Source of the DNA: Quercus robur
Taxonomy: Eukaryota > Streptophyta > Magnoliopsida > Fagales > Fagaceae
DNA: 64,000 bases
NCBI RefSeq assembly: GCF_932294415.1
Contig: NC_065539.1
Span: 48,999,501-49,063,500, forward strand
Direction: 5' to 3'
Below the pieces are notes generated by a model. That model saw only the letters and a list, made by a program, of their open reading frames with translations. It ran no database searches and was not told the origin of the DNA. A program made the translations under genes and the position numbers. Below, piece after piece: positions 21,475 to 34,206 of the stretch. The number at the start of each line of letters is the position of its first letter. The first letter of the stretch is position 1.

Positions 21475-22689
21475 AGTCTAAGAAGTTAGCTTTGGATGAG
21501 AGTGTGTCGTTGCATTATATGTTTGTTTATTTATGTTTCCTTGTTTTAAAGGTTTGAAATATGTTTGATGACCCTTTTAGTCAATTGCTGTAACTTGTAT
21601 TGTAATAATTTGTTCTTTTGAACAATGTCTGTTCTGGTTGAATAACATGAATTCATGAAAGGGTTTGAGTCTCAAAAAGCAGGGTTGGGTATTTCCATTT
21701 ATGTCCAGTGCAATTGAGTCTTTCGTACATACAATCAATGATTGATTGAGAAAGAAAAGGGTTCGACACACACTCGTATGTGCTTCTCAAGAGAAGAAAG
21801 AGTAGTGGATGCTTGCCCATCCTTTTGAACATGTGTCAAGTCTCTATGATACATGAATAAGTTTAATCCTTTATTTTATTTATTTATTTTTTTATGATAG
21901 CATGAATGAACTGGGATTGGTTTGCATGAAAAATTCTATGGTAACTTAACTTTTTTTTTTTTTTTACATAGAAATTAGACAGGTTAATGAATGTTATGAA
22001 GCAGGTTTAAAGTGTTTTTGTGTTGAATAAAAAACTTACATTTGAATTAATGTTTTAATTTGATAATAATAAAAAGTAATCATTATAGAGTAAATTTTAC
22101 AAAGTTTAAATCTATAGTGTGTGTATATATAATGTAATTAATCACTATAATAAATCTTGTATACATGTCAAATGCCTTGTAGCTGAATTAGCACATCTTC
22201 ATATACAAAGTACTTGGAGGTTTAGGGGGGAAAGGATTCGAGTTACAGAGTTAGCAGCATATTGTAATTATTTCTTAAAAAAAAAAAAAAAATCTTGTAT
22301 ACATAAATGACTTGGCATGTAAATTTGTTTTGGGCTGCAACGGTTAATTTCCTTATAACCTACAGAAAATTTTGGTTATGAATTGACCTATATATGACAT
22401 CATTGACATGTAAGGATTTGAAGTAAAAGTTCCTATTTATACAATTCAATGTTATTGTGCCGCATTAAATTCTTTGATTAAAAGTCTATTATTTTAATTC
22501 GTTTGCTTTGCGTTTACGTTCCAAAAGTGAGAAAACGTAATTACCTTGGGAGACTTAACTCAACTTGTAATAATCACTTTCTCTAAAAAAAACCTTGTAA
22601 TAATCAACCAGCCTAGCTTGCCTAATTCCGAAGATGCCGCTAAAGAGATTTATCTCATTAGTCTTTAGCAATTGCAAACAAAATATTAA
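21475..22689. other. 3' flank of DMP gene A, non-coding
   Basis: Homology with the flank of gene B ends near the stop codon. The region contains short A/T runs, including poly(T) at about 21951-21965 and poly(A) at about 22277-22293. No gene or clear element was seen; a 3' UTR probably occupies the first few hundred bases. Confidence 0.5.
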
Positions 22690-22929
22690 GTGTGCGTTTG
22701 GATAGTGCTTTTGCGCGTCTGTGTTTTTTTTTTTTTTTTTTTTAAGTGCGTTTTAGCGCTGAAACACACTTCCAGTGGGTCCCGTGCACTGTTCACGGGA
22801 CCCACAAACCTCTTTTTTCAGCAATTTTTTCATTAAAAATTGATCCCACGATACTATTCATATATTTAAAAATTATCTTGCTATAGTGTTTTCAGTTTTC
22901 AGCAAAATAAGCGTTATCCAAACGAACTC
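22690..22929. mobile_element. Tourist-like (PIF/Harbinger) MITE
   Basis: The terminal repeats GTGTGCGTTTGGATA and (reverse complement) GAGTTCGTTTGGATA are flanked by the trinucleotide TAA on both sides (22687-22689 and 22930-22932). It is 240 bp, with an internal short palindrome around GGGTCCCGTG...CACGGGACCC, and has no coding sequence. Confidence 0.75.
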
Positions 22930-22949
22930 TAATTCTACCCAGAATTCTA

Positions 22950-22984
<35 letters not shown>

Positions 22985-22985
22985 A
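22950..22985. repeat. (TA)n microsatellite
   Basis: A run of alternating TA with few interruptions near the presumed Helitron 5' end. Confidence 0.9.
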
Positions 22986-23267
22986 AACCGAAACTTCTGA
23001 AGTTCTCACAATTTTTCACGTCAGCACAATATTAAAAAAAAACATAAATGAAAAAAAAAATAAATAAGCAAAGAAAAACCTTTTCTAAAACCTGATAAAA
23101 ACCTAAATATAAAAAAACATAAGTGCAAAAAAAAGCTCTGCCGTTCCTCTCTCTTCTCTATTTCTCTACCTTCTCCTTCCCCAAAACCCAACATTGAAAA
23201 GCAATCCTACCAAGAAGCCATCCCCACACTGTCAGGCCTGAGATAGAAAGAAGGCACCACCAACCAT

Positions 23268-23364
23268 ATGGTTTCACAGTCGGAGAGTTTTTTTGGAAGC
23301 GAAGGTGACAATGGGACCGCAACAGAGCTTGAAGAGAAAATCAAATCAGACACCGCCACTGCTG
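23268..23364 (+). pseudogene. Orphan first-exon-like fragment within the Helitron
   Basis: A pyrimidine-rich leader (23140-23260) precedes ATG 23268. The frame encodes MVSQSESFFGSEGDNGTATE, then LEEKIKSDTATA, and stops at a GTAAAT donor. I do not recognise the protein. No matching downstream exon was found, so it looks like a captured 5' exon. Confidence 0.35.
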
Positions 23365-24149
23365 GTAAATAATTTTCTGTACCATTAACATATTAGGAAT
23401 TCATGACCCTATATTATATTTTGATTAGGAATCCATAACCCTATATTGTATTATAAATAATATTTTTTAGGGATTATTTGTTACAATGAAACTCGGCTAA
23501 AAATTTGTATTTTTCATTCCTCTCTTCTGAAATTTTTTTGCTCGCTTTGCAATTTCTGAATTTTTATTACTCTCTCTATAATTCTTCAGTTTTTTTGAAT
23601 TTAATTTTGTGAATTTTTATCTGGGTTCATGTGGCTACCGCTTAAAAACTTGATTTTAGTGTATAGTTTGGGGATTTAAATTCGAAATTCATAAGGAATT
23701 TTAATTTCTAATTCTTTGAGATTGTGTATTTGAAATTCTTTTATGATTCATATGTTAGATATTGGGATTGGTATGGGTTTGAATTTTTTATGATTCATAT
23801 GTTAGATATTGGGATTGGTATTGATGGTGGGATAGGTTTATATTGTAGAAAATAACATTTAGATTGTTTTGGTAATAGTTGATTGTATTGTACAAATTTT
23901 TTTTTTTGGCTGCACTATTGTAACAAGGTCTAATTTAGGATTTAGGGAACATTCAAAATTCATCAATTGCTCTTATTGGAGTGGTCTATATTGCACATGT
24001 GGTTTGTCACTCTTAAAGAGCATGATGTGCTGTGACGTGCTAAAGAGTACTTCTCTTTATATTGGACACTAAATTTGCAGCCATAACTTTTAATTTTTGC
24101 TTAAAAGGTGATCCACAATATTTTACCTATGAATAAGCTCAATCTTTAC

Positions 24150-24515
24150 TGTAGGAAAATAATTCCATCATTCTCAAGTGAAATATGTGGGGATAATGCA
24201 GAATCAGTGACACATGAAATATGGGAGTGCTCAGAAGCGCCAAAAGTCTAGAGACCAACCATGATGTTTCCATAGGTATTGTGTTATTAGCAAAATGGGC
24301 ATGTCATGGAGGTGGAGTTCATGCTGAATATAGCATGGCTATTATGGTACAATCAGAACCAAAGGTGGGTGAGTGAAGCTAGGCAGCAATGAATTTGGTG
24401 CAAACAGCTTCTAATCTTGATATGGAAATTTATGGAAACATAGAAAACTAATCAGACAAGAGTGGTTGTTGAAGAGTGTAGATAGAGACCTCCTGTAGGT
24501 ATCAAGTATGTATTA
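24150..24515 (+). pseudogene. Non-LTR (LINE/L1-type) retrotransposon fragment
   Basis: 24153-24251 encodes ICGDNAESVTHEIWECSEAP, a zf-RVT-like CX9HX4C pattern found after plant L1 reverse transcriptases. Further on, MLNIAWLLWYNQNQRWVSEA (about 24323-24385) resembles the linker before the RNase H domain, and RPPVGIKY near 24490 the RNase H start. Frames shift between blocks, with several stops. It is a dead fragment. Confidence 0.6.
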
Positions 24516-26477
24516 CAAGCTAATCAAGATCTAACATTTTAGATGGTTTTTTAGGATCATCAAGATCTATTATTGCTTAAATTTTATAAATTTTTTCTGC
24601 TATTAGATAATGCAATGGGTCTGAATGATTGATAGGATGCTTTTAAACCCATATATAATGGCTGCATGATAATGATTTTAGTTATTAGAGTTCTGAAATT
24701 ACTAGAAGTTAATTTGTAATATCGACATGTTTAATGTTGACGATGCTCTTTTATTTGTCAGAATTGAATTGATATTACTATTTCATGAATAATACTACAT
24801 TCTTACATGAAAGCATCTATTAGTGGAGAAGGTTTTGAATTGACTACTTAATTCAACTGAATGTACGTTGTATATTATGTTTGATAACATTCGTCAAGAA
24901 AATATGAGGATTATCTGTTATCCATCCTCTCAATAAATATGTAATCCTTAAAAATGAGTGATTTTTGTTATGATAAGTAGAAAAGTTGGAAGCACTACTC
25001 TAATTTGGATACATTTTCATTTGCCTCAATTTTTTATTTTGTTGTTGGAAATGAATTTCTTATAAGTAGACATGCATATATTTAATTACTAATTTGATTG
25101 TGTTTTGGTTAAATCTATAGTACCTGAACATGTTTCACAAGGATGCAAAGTTATTGACATTACATATGATTTACAATTGATCTCTACTATAATGACTTAA
25201 AAATAACTGGGGACAGTTTTATAATCTTTAATAAGAAAGTCGAAAACCTTAGCCTCTGTCATAGCATGAGCAAACCTACCTTTCAGATTGGTGAACATTA
25301 GACACACACCTTTCAGTTGCTCGCACATTCCAGAATTCCATATCCTAAAGGACCCAATTCTTCAGATTTCATATTCAAATTTCACGTGATTGTGAAAGAA
25401 ACATCTTTAGAGGGACTTCATGACTACTCTATACTTGCTTTAAACCAATGTAATATTTTTTTTTCCTTTTCTTTCAATTTGTGGTTTTTTTTCTTTATTT
25501 TAAATAGTCTCAATTATTAATTAATTTATTATTTACGAGTTTGCTATGAGAAGGTTTTGGTGTTCTATTTTGGGGAGTCAGCATTAATAGCATTGTGGTA
25601 GTCCTACACTCTTCAGTGTTTGTTATTTTTAGTTATTGTTCATACCATGTGTTCAGTGAAATTTCTTTTAGAAACATATAGGAATTTAGCATGCTGTTGT
25701 GACTAATGCCTATTAGAAATTTTTGATAAAATCACGTTTCTATGCACCAATTCTTTTGGCTTTTCTTCATTGATAAAGTGGGCTACATCTTCCATTACAT
25801 CTATGTCTTGCTATTTTCCCAAGAACATATATTTGCTAAATGAGCTTCTATTTGTTTCAAAGGGAAATTAGTTATTTTCAACAAAAACAATTGTTTAACA
25901 ACTTGCTCTGTTGAGTTAAATTGTTGTAATTGGCTGCATATACTTTCATTCATAAAAGATGCTTAATTCAAGGGCTTTTCACCCCTGAGGGGCTAAGCAA
26001 TTTAGTTAGCACCCTGTTACTATGATTGACAAAAGAACCATAGTGACTAACCATCTTTAATCTTGCTGTCTGCAGCATCACAAATTCACAATGTTAATAT
26101 TTCATGAAGGTTATTAAAATGGATATTAGCTGGTGTCATCTCATCATATACATATAATAAATGCAAAAAAAGCTGCATTTGTTGGGTTTTCTTTGGTTTT
26201 CAATGCAATTGAGCAATTGTAGTAGGTAGTTATGGATAAAGAGGTTGAACATGACCTAGGTGCTCTAGGAGGGTGCCTATTTTTTTTTTTCTTTCTGTAT
26301 TCCTAAAAGGATTTAAATTCTAGACATCTAAAGTTTTTGATAGCGTGATTTGTTTCCAATCTAAATTCCAGACCAAAAGGATTCTAATTTTGTTGGCAAA
26401 GTTCTGCCTCCTTTGCCTTCCTTTTTGAAAAAAAAATTTGTTGAGAACAATAACTCCTATGAAGGTAAAGCTCCAGT
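24516..26477. other. Non-coding Helitron interior, left of the nested CACTA
   Basis: AT-rich DNA without a recognisable gene. The reading frames (for example 25317-25520) are short and of low complexity. Confidence 0.45.
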
Positions 26478-27435
26478 TGTCACTACAAAAAAAATGCCTA
26501 TTAGCGACCAAAAATTTATGACGGACCCAAAAAGCCCTCTCAAAAAATCTTATTTGTGATGGCAAAATAAAGTCATCGCAAATACTTGATAAAATGTGAA
26601 ATATTTGTGACCAACAAAAAAAGCTCTTGCAATTATGTGTTATAACCATCACAAATGCTAATATTATTGGTGAAACATAAAGTGATAGGAAATTTGTATT
26701 CAAAATTATGCCTATTAAAATTCATAATATCTTGTTTTTTCATCTCTGGTTTTCAATTAGGCCACCAACTTATAGATGGTTTGCTCAAATACTTTTCACA
26801 ATCTGGACACAACTTGACTTTGAACTTCATAATTCTAATTTATCCATCATTTTCTATCTGTGTAATTAACTGCTACAAGAACTACATGATCACTTCTTTG
26901 GAAAGTTGCATGAACTAGACTGCAGAGAAAATGTAATTTACATATCCACAACACATAGCAATTAGTGAATGCCAATCACTCAGTACTGGGAAATAATATA
27001 AACAAAAAAAAAATCAGTTTTAAAATCAATGCAAGGCAATTAAGTGGTGAGAATTGGAGGCAGTAATTTAGACTTGGATCCAAGAACTTTAGCCTTTGTG
27101 TCTGGGGAGAATTCTGTCTCAGGTAGCACTTTAACCTCTCCTTTTTTAGTGATATGAATGGGATAACTGAGCAAATGACCTGGCAAATCATGGTTCAAGC
27201 TCAGACAGAATAAAAATAGATAATATAATCATATATTAAACTCAATGGGGTTAATGAGAGCACTCTATACTAGGGTAATAACCTTAGAGAATTAAGAAAG
27301 AGAGCAAGAGAGATAACTGCCCGTACCTTGTCTGTGACTAAATTTCTATTTCAATAAGCATCCTTAGTATTATGCACATGGATAACTAATCTAGATGAAG
27401 CCAAATACGGTGATGGAGTTGAGCCTGTAAGCCTT

Positions 27436-28800
27436 TGAAATCACTCGATTATCATATTCTCAACACCATTCCTTCTCCAATCTATATCATCATCCTCATT
27501 TTCTTCTTGCAGCACATTTGCATTACAATGTAAATTGTCTTCTTCTTGGTATGGCTCTTCTTCATCTGATGGCATTTCATAAAGGTTTCGTGGTTTGGTT
27601 TCAATCACAACATTCCATGTGGGATCTTTTATTCCATTAACATAGTAAACTTGAGTTGCTTGACTTGCTAATACAAATGGCTCTACGGTTTTCAACTTTC
27701 GTGATGTATTAACAATAGTGGTTCCGTGCCGATCTCTCTTATAACCAATTCCTTCCCGAGATACATCATACCAATCACATTTAAACAACACAACTTTGTT
27801 CCCTTCAGTATATTGAAGTTCAACAATGTCTGTTAGTTGTCCATAATAAGGCACATTGCAACTTTGATCCTCCCCTCTCACCATAACTCCATTATTTTGT
27901 GTTCTTTTACTTTCATCACATTGATTTGTATGAAATCTAAACCCGTTAACATTGTAACCACGATAAAAAACAACCCTTTTCTCAGGACCCCGAGCTAATG
28001 AAAGCATATGACTATCAACTTGCGTTGTATTATATAAGTCGGTGATCTACAATAAAAGCTAAATAAGGTTAAACTCAAGTTGTAGTAATTAAAATATAAA
28101 CAAACATACATTTTCAAAATAAACTACTATCTTACTCTTTTTTCAAACCACGCAATAAATTCTTGTTTATGCACCCTGTCAATGTCAAGAACACCTCCAT
28201 TTGTAAGGATGTTCTTATGTTCTCTGCACACAGTTAAATATTCTAATCAGTTTTAATATCATATCATGAGAATATCAAAAAAGTAATTTTTGTGAAGATC
28301 ATCTTACTCAACAAATCGGTCAGCGTCGACACAATTTTGAAGAACATAAAATGTTGCTGCATTGTGAAGATCATCATTCAACTCACACCTTATTGCTTTC
28401 CCTAAATGTCGTCCAGGTGTTGAGAATATGGACAATTGAGAGGTATTTGCACATGCGGAAGTACCTCCATCATAATTTCGCTCTACCCGATTAAATTTGG
28501 TTTCTATTCCATGTAAATAGCGAGAACAAAATGTTAGACATTCATCTGCTAAATACTTTTCTGCAATAGACCCTTCTGCGTGTGCCTTATTACGAACATA
28601 ATTCTTAAGCTTGCGCAAATACCTATATTTGAAGGCATAATATGAAATTTTATCAAAAATAAAATACTAGTGTGCAATTGTAATTTAGATTATAATGAAA
28701 TTTTGTAAACTTTACCTCTCAACTGGATACATCCATCTGTATTGCACTGGACCTGCAACTTTAGCTTCCCAAGATAGGTGAATGGCCAAGTGATCCATCT
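27436..28800 (-). pseudogene. CACTA TNP2-type transposase, C-terminal part only (DUF4218/DUF4216)
   Basis: Minus-strand exons read in order. 28800-28706 holds HLSWEAKVAGPVQYRWMYPV, ending at a GT donor. 28620-28309 holds LKNYVRNKAHAEGSIAEKYL with ECLTFCSRYLHG (DUF4218). 28223-28144 holds GGVLDIDRVHKQEFIAWFEK. 28047-27436 holds VVFYRGYNVNGFRFHT, YYGQLTDIVEL, VVLFKCDWYD and EPFVLASQATQVYYV (DUF4216), with an acidic tail and stop. The C-terminal exons look open and spliceable. The N-terminal zinc-finger-like domain and catalytic TNP2 domain are absent; homology stops near 28800. It cannot act as a transposase. The family normally binds and cuts CACTA ends. Confidence 0.85.
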
Positions 28801-30202
28801 GTTTCTCTGATCTTACTTTTTTGTTAGTGTTGTTGGTTTCATACTTTCATTTGTTATGGAAATCCAAAGTTAAAATCAGGTAAACCCAAAGATTTATAAT
28901 ATGAAACCCTAACCCCTTCCTTCTTGGTTTCATTATAGGCAGACACGGAGGAGAGGAGAAATAGTCCATCCACTGCTGCCTCTTCACCGCCGCTCGATCA
29001 CTACCGCCTCTTTTCTGCTGCCTCTTGAAGATTAGCCAACTTAGATCGGTTTTAGATTTGTTGTTCTAATTAAATATGTCTTTTTCCATGTTCTTGATCT
29101 GTTGTTGTTGTTCTAATTATTATTATTTTTTTTAAATTTTAGATTGTGTTACCATTACACTTGGGAGAGAGAAATGAACTCGGTTGAGAAGGGAAAGAGT
29201 GAAGAAAAAGGAAAGGAGCTGATTTTTGGGGTCTGCTCTCCCAAAAATGACTTTGTACTTAATTGTTTGTACTGGAGATGCTCTTATTATTTTTTTTCTC
29301 AATATCTAATTTATGGTTTATATTTTATTTTTAATGGGTTTTGTATATGGTTATAGGATTTTTGAATAAACTTTCAGATGTTTCCTAAAATATTTCCTAC
29401 TGAGTTTTATTTATTTTTTATTTTTCTCTTCCCATAATTTTTTCACTCTTTGCCGCTATTTCCCATAATTTTTTCACTCTTTTGCCGCTACTTTCTGCTA
29501 AAATTTCCCGCACAAAACCTGCTATATATTTCTTGTTTTTTCTACACCTCTAGTTCATCATAGAGAGGCTCGAGAACGAAACCAAGTACAAGGGTACTAG
29601 GTATTGATTTATCCCCTCTAGTTTTATTCTTTGTGCCTCTAATCTATATATCTCCCTCTCTATTCCTAATTTCATATTTCTGTTTTCTATTAGCAGATTT
29701 GCTCAATCTATTACAGCTTTTGGTGATCCATCAATCAAAGGTATACATCTAGATTAATGTTTTACTATCTATATAAATAAGACCTACTTTAACTTTGAAT
29801 AAACTAATGTTACAAGGATGACTAGCTTTACAGCATTAATCTTAAGAATTAATGTGATAGAATAGTTCGTTTGGTTTAGTTTATAGGTATATAATTTTTT
29901 GAATCTTGTGATATCTTTTTGTATTGTAATATAATGAATTTCTTTCTGTTTCAATTTATTAATGTGATAGGATGATAAGCATGTATTTAGTTTTGAAAAA
30001 ATTGAGTTATATTTTTTTTTTTCACAATAATGTCATTGAAGTAAAAGCTTTGTGGGTTAGGTAGAGTTGTGTTTCATGTGTAATTTCACATTAATATTCA
30101 TAATTGCTAGTGTTCTTTATTTTTTGTGACCGCATTAACAAATTTATATTCTACTTTCATTGTGTTGTTTACAAGTGTTAGTTTTTCTAATAGTAGGTAG
30201 GC
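28801..30202. other. Intergenic region between divergent CACTA genes
   Basis: It contains a C/T-rich leader-like stretch (about 28910-29030) and a short tandem duplication of CCCATAATTTTTTCACTCTT (about 29432-29490). It probably represents the deleted 5' end of the transposase plus the promoter and 5' leader (with a possible intron) of the tnpA-like gene. The frame at 29144-29356 is not convincing. Confidence 0.5.
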
Positions 30203-32382
30203 ATGGCAAGGAAAGGTAAGAGGAAAGGTAAAGGCATTAGTGAGTCTCAAGACTCTCAACTACAAGAAACTCAGTCAACTAGGCCTTCCTTTGATCATAA
30301 TGAAGTTTCTGAGCAGGAGCTCTCACAAACTCTACGTCCATCATCTGAGCCTCAAACTGATGAAGGAGCACATCAGGCCTCCAATTCCCTTTTAATAGGT
30401 AGTATTACATTATATACCTTTTTTTTTATCGCATTTACTTAAACAATTGACATAATTCTAGATAATTATGTCAATAAGTATATGTTCTTTATCAAATTTT
30501 TATTATTATTTGTTTTATCAATAGGTACTAATGTTGGATCAAAAAAGAGGGTTCGAGGAAAGGCTAAAGGCATCAATGCTGGAGATGGTGAAATAGAGGT
30601 TGAGATTTATGATGGCAAGTGAGTGACTTATTGCTATGTTGGTTTATTGAAATTAATTATGGTATTATAGTTATATGATATTGTTAACATGTTTGATTTC
30701 TATTTTCAGAATTATTACACCAAAAGCCACTCGAGAGATTACCATTCTTTTTCACCAAAAATTTAAAGGAGCTTGGACAACTTTTACAGAATACCCAAAT
30801 TCTGAGCTAGAGACTTTATATGCTTGATACAGAGCTCAACGCTTTAAGCATAAGCAGCCTGATGAGGAAGTCAAGAAGGCATTTATAGAATCAGTGAAAC
30901 ACCGCTATTCTGATTGGATGTTTCGCATTAGAAATCCTATTTTTCAGAAGTACGAAGCAAAAGAAGATCGTTACAAGAATGGTCCGTCCTTCATTCCTAC
31001 ACCTTTTTGGAAAGAGATGGTGGATAAATGGATGATGGGAGATTGGGGGGTGAGTATAAATGAAATACAAGGCATAAATTCTATCACTCTCTTTCTAACC
31101 ATTATTTGTTAATATTTTCATAGAAACTAATGTTTTATTGTATGAATTATGCATGTAGGAGAAAAGTTTGAAAAATAAGGGTAACAGAAATAAGTCTAAA
31201 ATTTTCTCCACTACAGGTTCTGTACCAATGGCCAAGTACAGATATGAAATGGTATATTATACTATCATCAAATAGTTTTACATTTTATTGTGTATTTACA
31301 TAGTTTAATAACTTTACCAATGTTTTTTTTATTCTTTTAAATATTGCAGTATCTTGAGACGGGCTCTGAGCCTAGCCCCATTGATTGCTTTAAGAAATTT
31401 CACACAAAGAAGGATGGCAAAGAATGGGCAACTGATCATGCTAAGACATTATATGTATGCAACTTATACCAAAGTTTTAATTTTGTTATCAACTTTAGTT
31501 TTTTTGTTGTTTTGATTATCCACGTGGTTTTTATTTATGTGTAGGAAAAAATGGATGCCATAAAGGCCAAAGCTGTTTCTGAAGGGACTAAGACAAATGA
31601 TTATCAGATCTTTCGTGAAGTGGTTGGTGAACCAAGTCATGGTCGTGTTCTTGGCATGGGAATAGGTATTAAGGCTAAGGATGTGTACGGCTCAACTTCA
31701 TCTGGTAAAGGATGTAGCAAACGTTGCAGAGAGGATTTTACAAAAGAAAAAGAAGATTCGGAGGCTCGTCTTAGAGAGGAAATGGATTCCAAACTTGCAA
31801 AAGTTGTGGCGAAGCTTGAGGAGAAGTTTGCTCAAAAGTTGCAGTCGATGGGCATACTACAACAATCTGACATAGATCCAGCTACCACGGTACAATTTCA
31901 AACTTATGCTTTTGCCTCTTTGATCTTCTACAACTTTCTATTGGTTTGATGTGGTTTACCGCTTGCATCTATTATAATATTTTATTATTTTATATTTAGT
32001 TTTGATAAATGATAATAGGACTATTATGACACTATCTATTGTTTTGAGTTTTGACAACTGTGTATAGGTTTTGTATCTAATTTTGTATATCATGTGTTTT
32101 GTGGTTTACATTTTTCATAATTGTTATATTATTTTAATTTATATTTAATTTTGATAGTAGTTTAAGTAATCAAATTAAGTTATTGTTAATTTCAAAAAAA
32201 AAAAAAAAAGTTACTTTGAGCGGTTTGGGATACTAGAATTCATTTCAATTGTTTCATTTTAACTCATGTTTAATTTTTTTTTATTTATTTTTTAGGATGG
32301 TACTAGCGGAGATGAAGAGGACAACTCAAACAATAACATAGAGGTTGAAAACAACTTGGAGAGTGACTCAGAGGAAGACTAA
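30203..32382 (+). pseudogene. tnpA-like CACTA accessory gene (Ptta/En/Spm, Transposase_24 family)
   Basis: Exons with clean GT/AG borders: 30203-30398 (ATG, basic KGKRKGKG start), 30525-30618, 30710-31049, 31159-31251, 31350-31454, 31545-31889 and 32296-32382 (acidic tail, TAA). The third exon has the family core (FHQKFKGAWTTF, HRYSDWMFRIRNP, FIPTPFWKEMVDKWMMGDWG). Later exons carry YLETGSEPSPIDCFKKFHTK, GKEWATDHAKTLY and a coiled coil (ARLREEMDSKLAKVVAKLEE). Related proteins bind subterminal repeats and assist excision. One TGA at 30824-30826 interrupts the core; otherwise the structure is complete, so inactivation looks recent. Confidence 0.85.
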
Positions 32383-32594
32383 TATAGATCTTGTCATAGA
32401 ATAGTTGTTTTAAGTTCAAAACAAAGTTGAATTTCAGGATTTCTTTGTATTTTTTATATTTTAAAGTTTGAAATAAATTTTTATCTTTCATTGGATCAAT
32501 TTATTGTAACATGGTAGTTAAACAAAAATGATATAAAATAAATTAAACAAAAATGATATAAAATAAATTAAAAATAAATAATAAAATATTTCAA

Positions 32595-33546
32595 AAATTA
32601 TATAAAATATTACTATCGATGACGTAAAAATTTGGTCATAAATAATTTTATAGTGATGACAAAGTCTCTCGCAATAAATAAAATAGTGACATCCCTAACC
32701 TATCGCTAAAAATAAGTTGCGAGGGGTTAAAAGTCCTCACAAATAAATTTTAGCGATAATATTGTGAGGGTATAAATGTCCTCACAAATAGTTAGTAACG
32801 ACAACGGCTTTTTCTCACTAAAAGCTTTTTCTCGCTAAAATTAAGTTGCGAGGGTATAACTATCCTTACAAATATTTATTAATGACGACTGCTTTTCCTC
32901 GCTAAAAATAAGTTACAAGGGATTAAAAATCCTCACAAATAAATTTTAGTGATGCCATTATTGCGAGGGTATAAATGTTCTCACAAGTAGTTATTAACGA
33001 CGACTACATTCCCTCGTTAAAAATAAGTTACAAGGGGTTAAAAGCTTTCACAAATAAATTTTAGCGATGCTATTATTGTGAGGGTATAAATGTCCTCACA
33101 AATAGTTATTAACGACAGCTGCTTTCCCTCGTTAAAAATAAGTTACTAGGGGTTAAAAGCCATCACAAATAAATTTTAGCGACGTCATTATTTGTCACTA
33201 AAAAGTATGTCGTCAATTTGGAATTCGCAAATAACTAATTGCGATGGTATAAGGGTCCTCACAAATAGTTGTTAACGATGACTGTTTCCCCTTGCTAAAA
33301 ATAAGTCATCGATTTTTCTCGTCGTTTGGTAATATATTTGTGAGAGCGAATTTGTTCAATAGTGACAGTAAATTGCCCTCGTAAATTATTTATTTGCGAA
33401 TGTATGGTCGCAAAATTTCTTTTAGTGAGAAGTTTAAATATGACGGCCTTCGAGGGCCATATGCCCTCGCTAATAACCTTTTGCGACGATATTTGAATTT
33501 TTGCGAGGGCATATGGTCCTCACTAGTAGACTCTTTTCTTGTAGTG
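32595..33546. repeat. CACTA right subterminal repeats, about 112-bp units
   Basis: AAATAAGTTACAAGGGGTTA and its variants recur near 32709, 32907, 33018 and 33137, with TTGCGAGGGTATAAATGTCC between them. This gives four to five units of roughly 110-120 bp, then a denser mix of GCGAGGGCATATG motifs in both orientations up to the terminus. Confidence 0.75.
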
Positions 33547-33549
33547 TGT

Positions 33550-34164
33550 TTCCAATTGATGATGGTACTCACAAAATGGTGAGAGATTCAAAAAAAAAAA
33601 AAAAAACTTCTACTTTTTGATAAATGAGATTTAAAGTTTAAAAAAAAAAAAAAAAGCAAAAAAAAAAAACTTAAAGAGTAGCATAATCCTCACATGAGGC
33701 TCTTTTTTTGTGTGAATATTGTTACTTTTTAATTGATTTGGTTGTTTGTAGTTCTTTTGGGCACTTTTATATATATTATTGTGAATGATGCTTTGATGAA
33801 CATTTTCTTTCATTCTTTTTATTTTCTTTTAGGTTTGGGAAGCGTTGTAGACTATGCATTTTCTTTTCTTTTTTTAGCTAAATTGAAGTAATTTCCTATT
33901 TGTAGTCAAAAAATTTTAACTGAGGTGTTGGTCTTTCTTTCCTCAAGCAAATGAGTTAGGCTGCTTATATTTGTACAAATGTAACTTTTGCTTGAAACCA
34001 TGAATTGACAATTTTCATTCTTAAAAATTTTAACTTGCAGGGTATGGGATAAAGGAGGAGGATGCTTGCGTCAAGACCATCAGGTGGAATACTCTCATGG
34101 AATTGAGCAATCGTGATAACTCTTGCAGCTACTATTGGCTTGCAAGAAGGAATGGGAGGACTTG

Positions 34165-34206
<42 letters not shown>

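Larger units (their letters stand above)
26481..33546. mobile_element. CACTA (En/Spm) transposon, 7.1 kb, degenerate
   Basis: The left end CACTACAAAAAAAATGCC and right end (reverse complement CACTACAAGAAAAGAG) are flanked by a perfect 3-bp duplication TGT (26478-26480 and 33547-33549), as expected for CACTA. Subterminal regions carry many GCGAGGG / TTAGCGA-type repeats. Two transposon genes diverge from the middle: a TNP2-like remnant on the minus strand and a tnpA-like gene on the plus strand. It lies inside the Helitron, so it inserted later. Confidence 0.9.
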
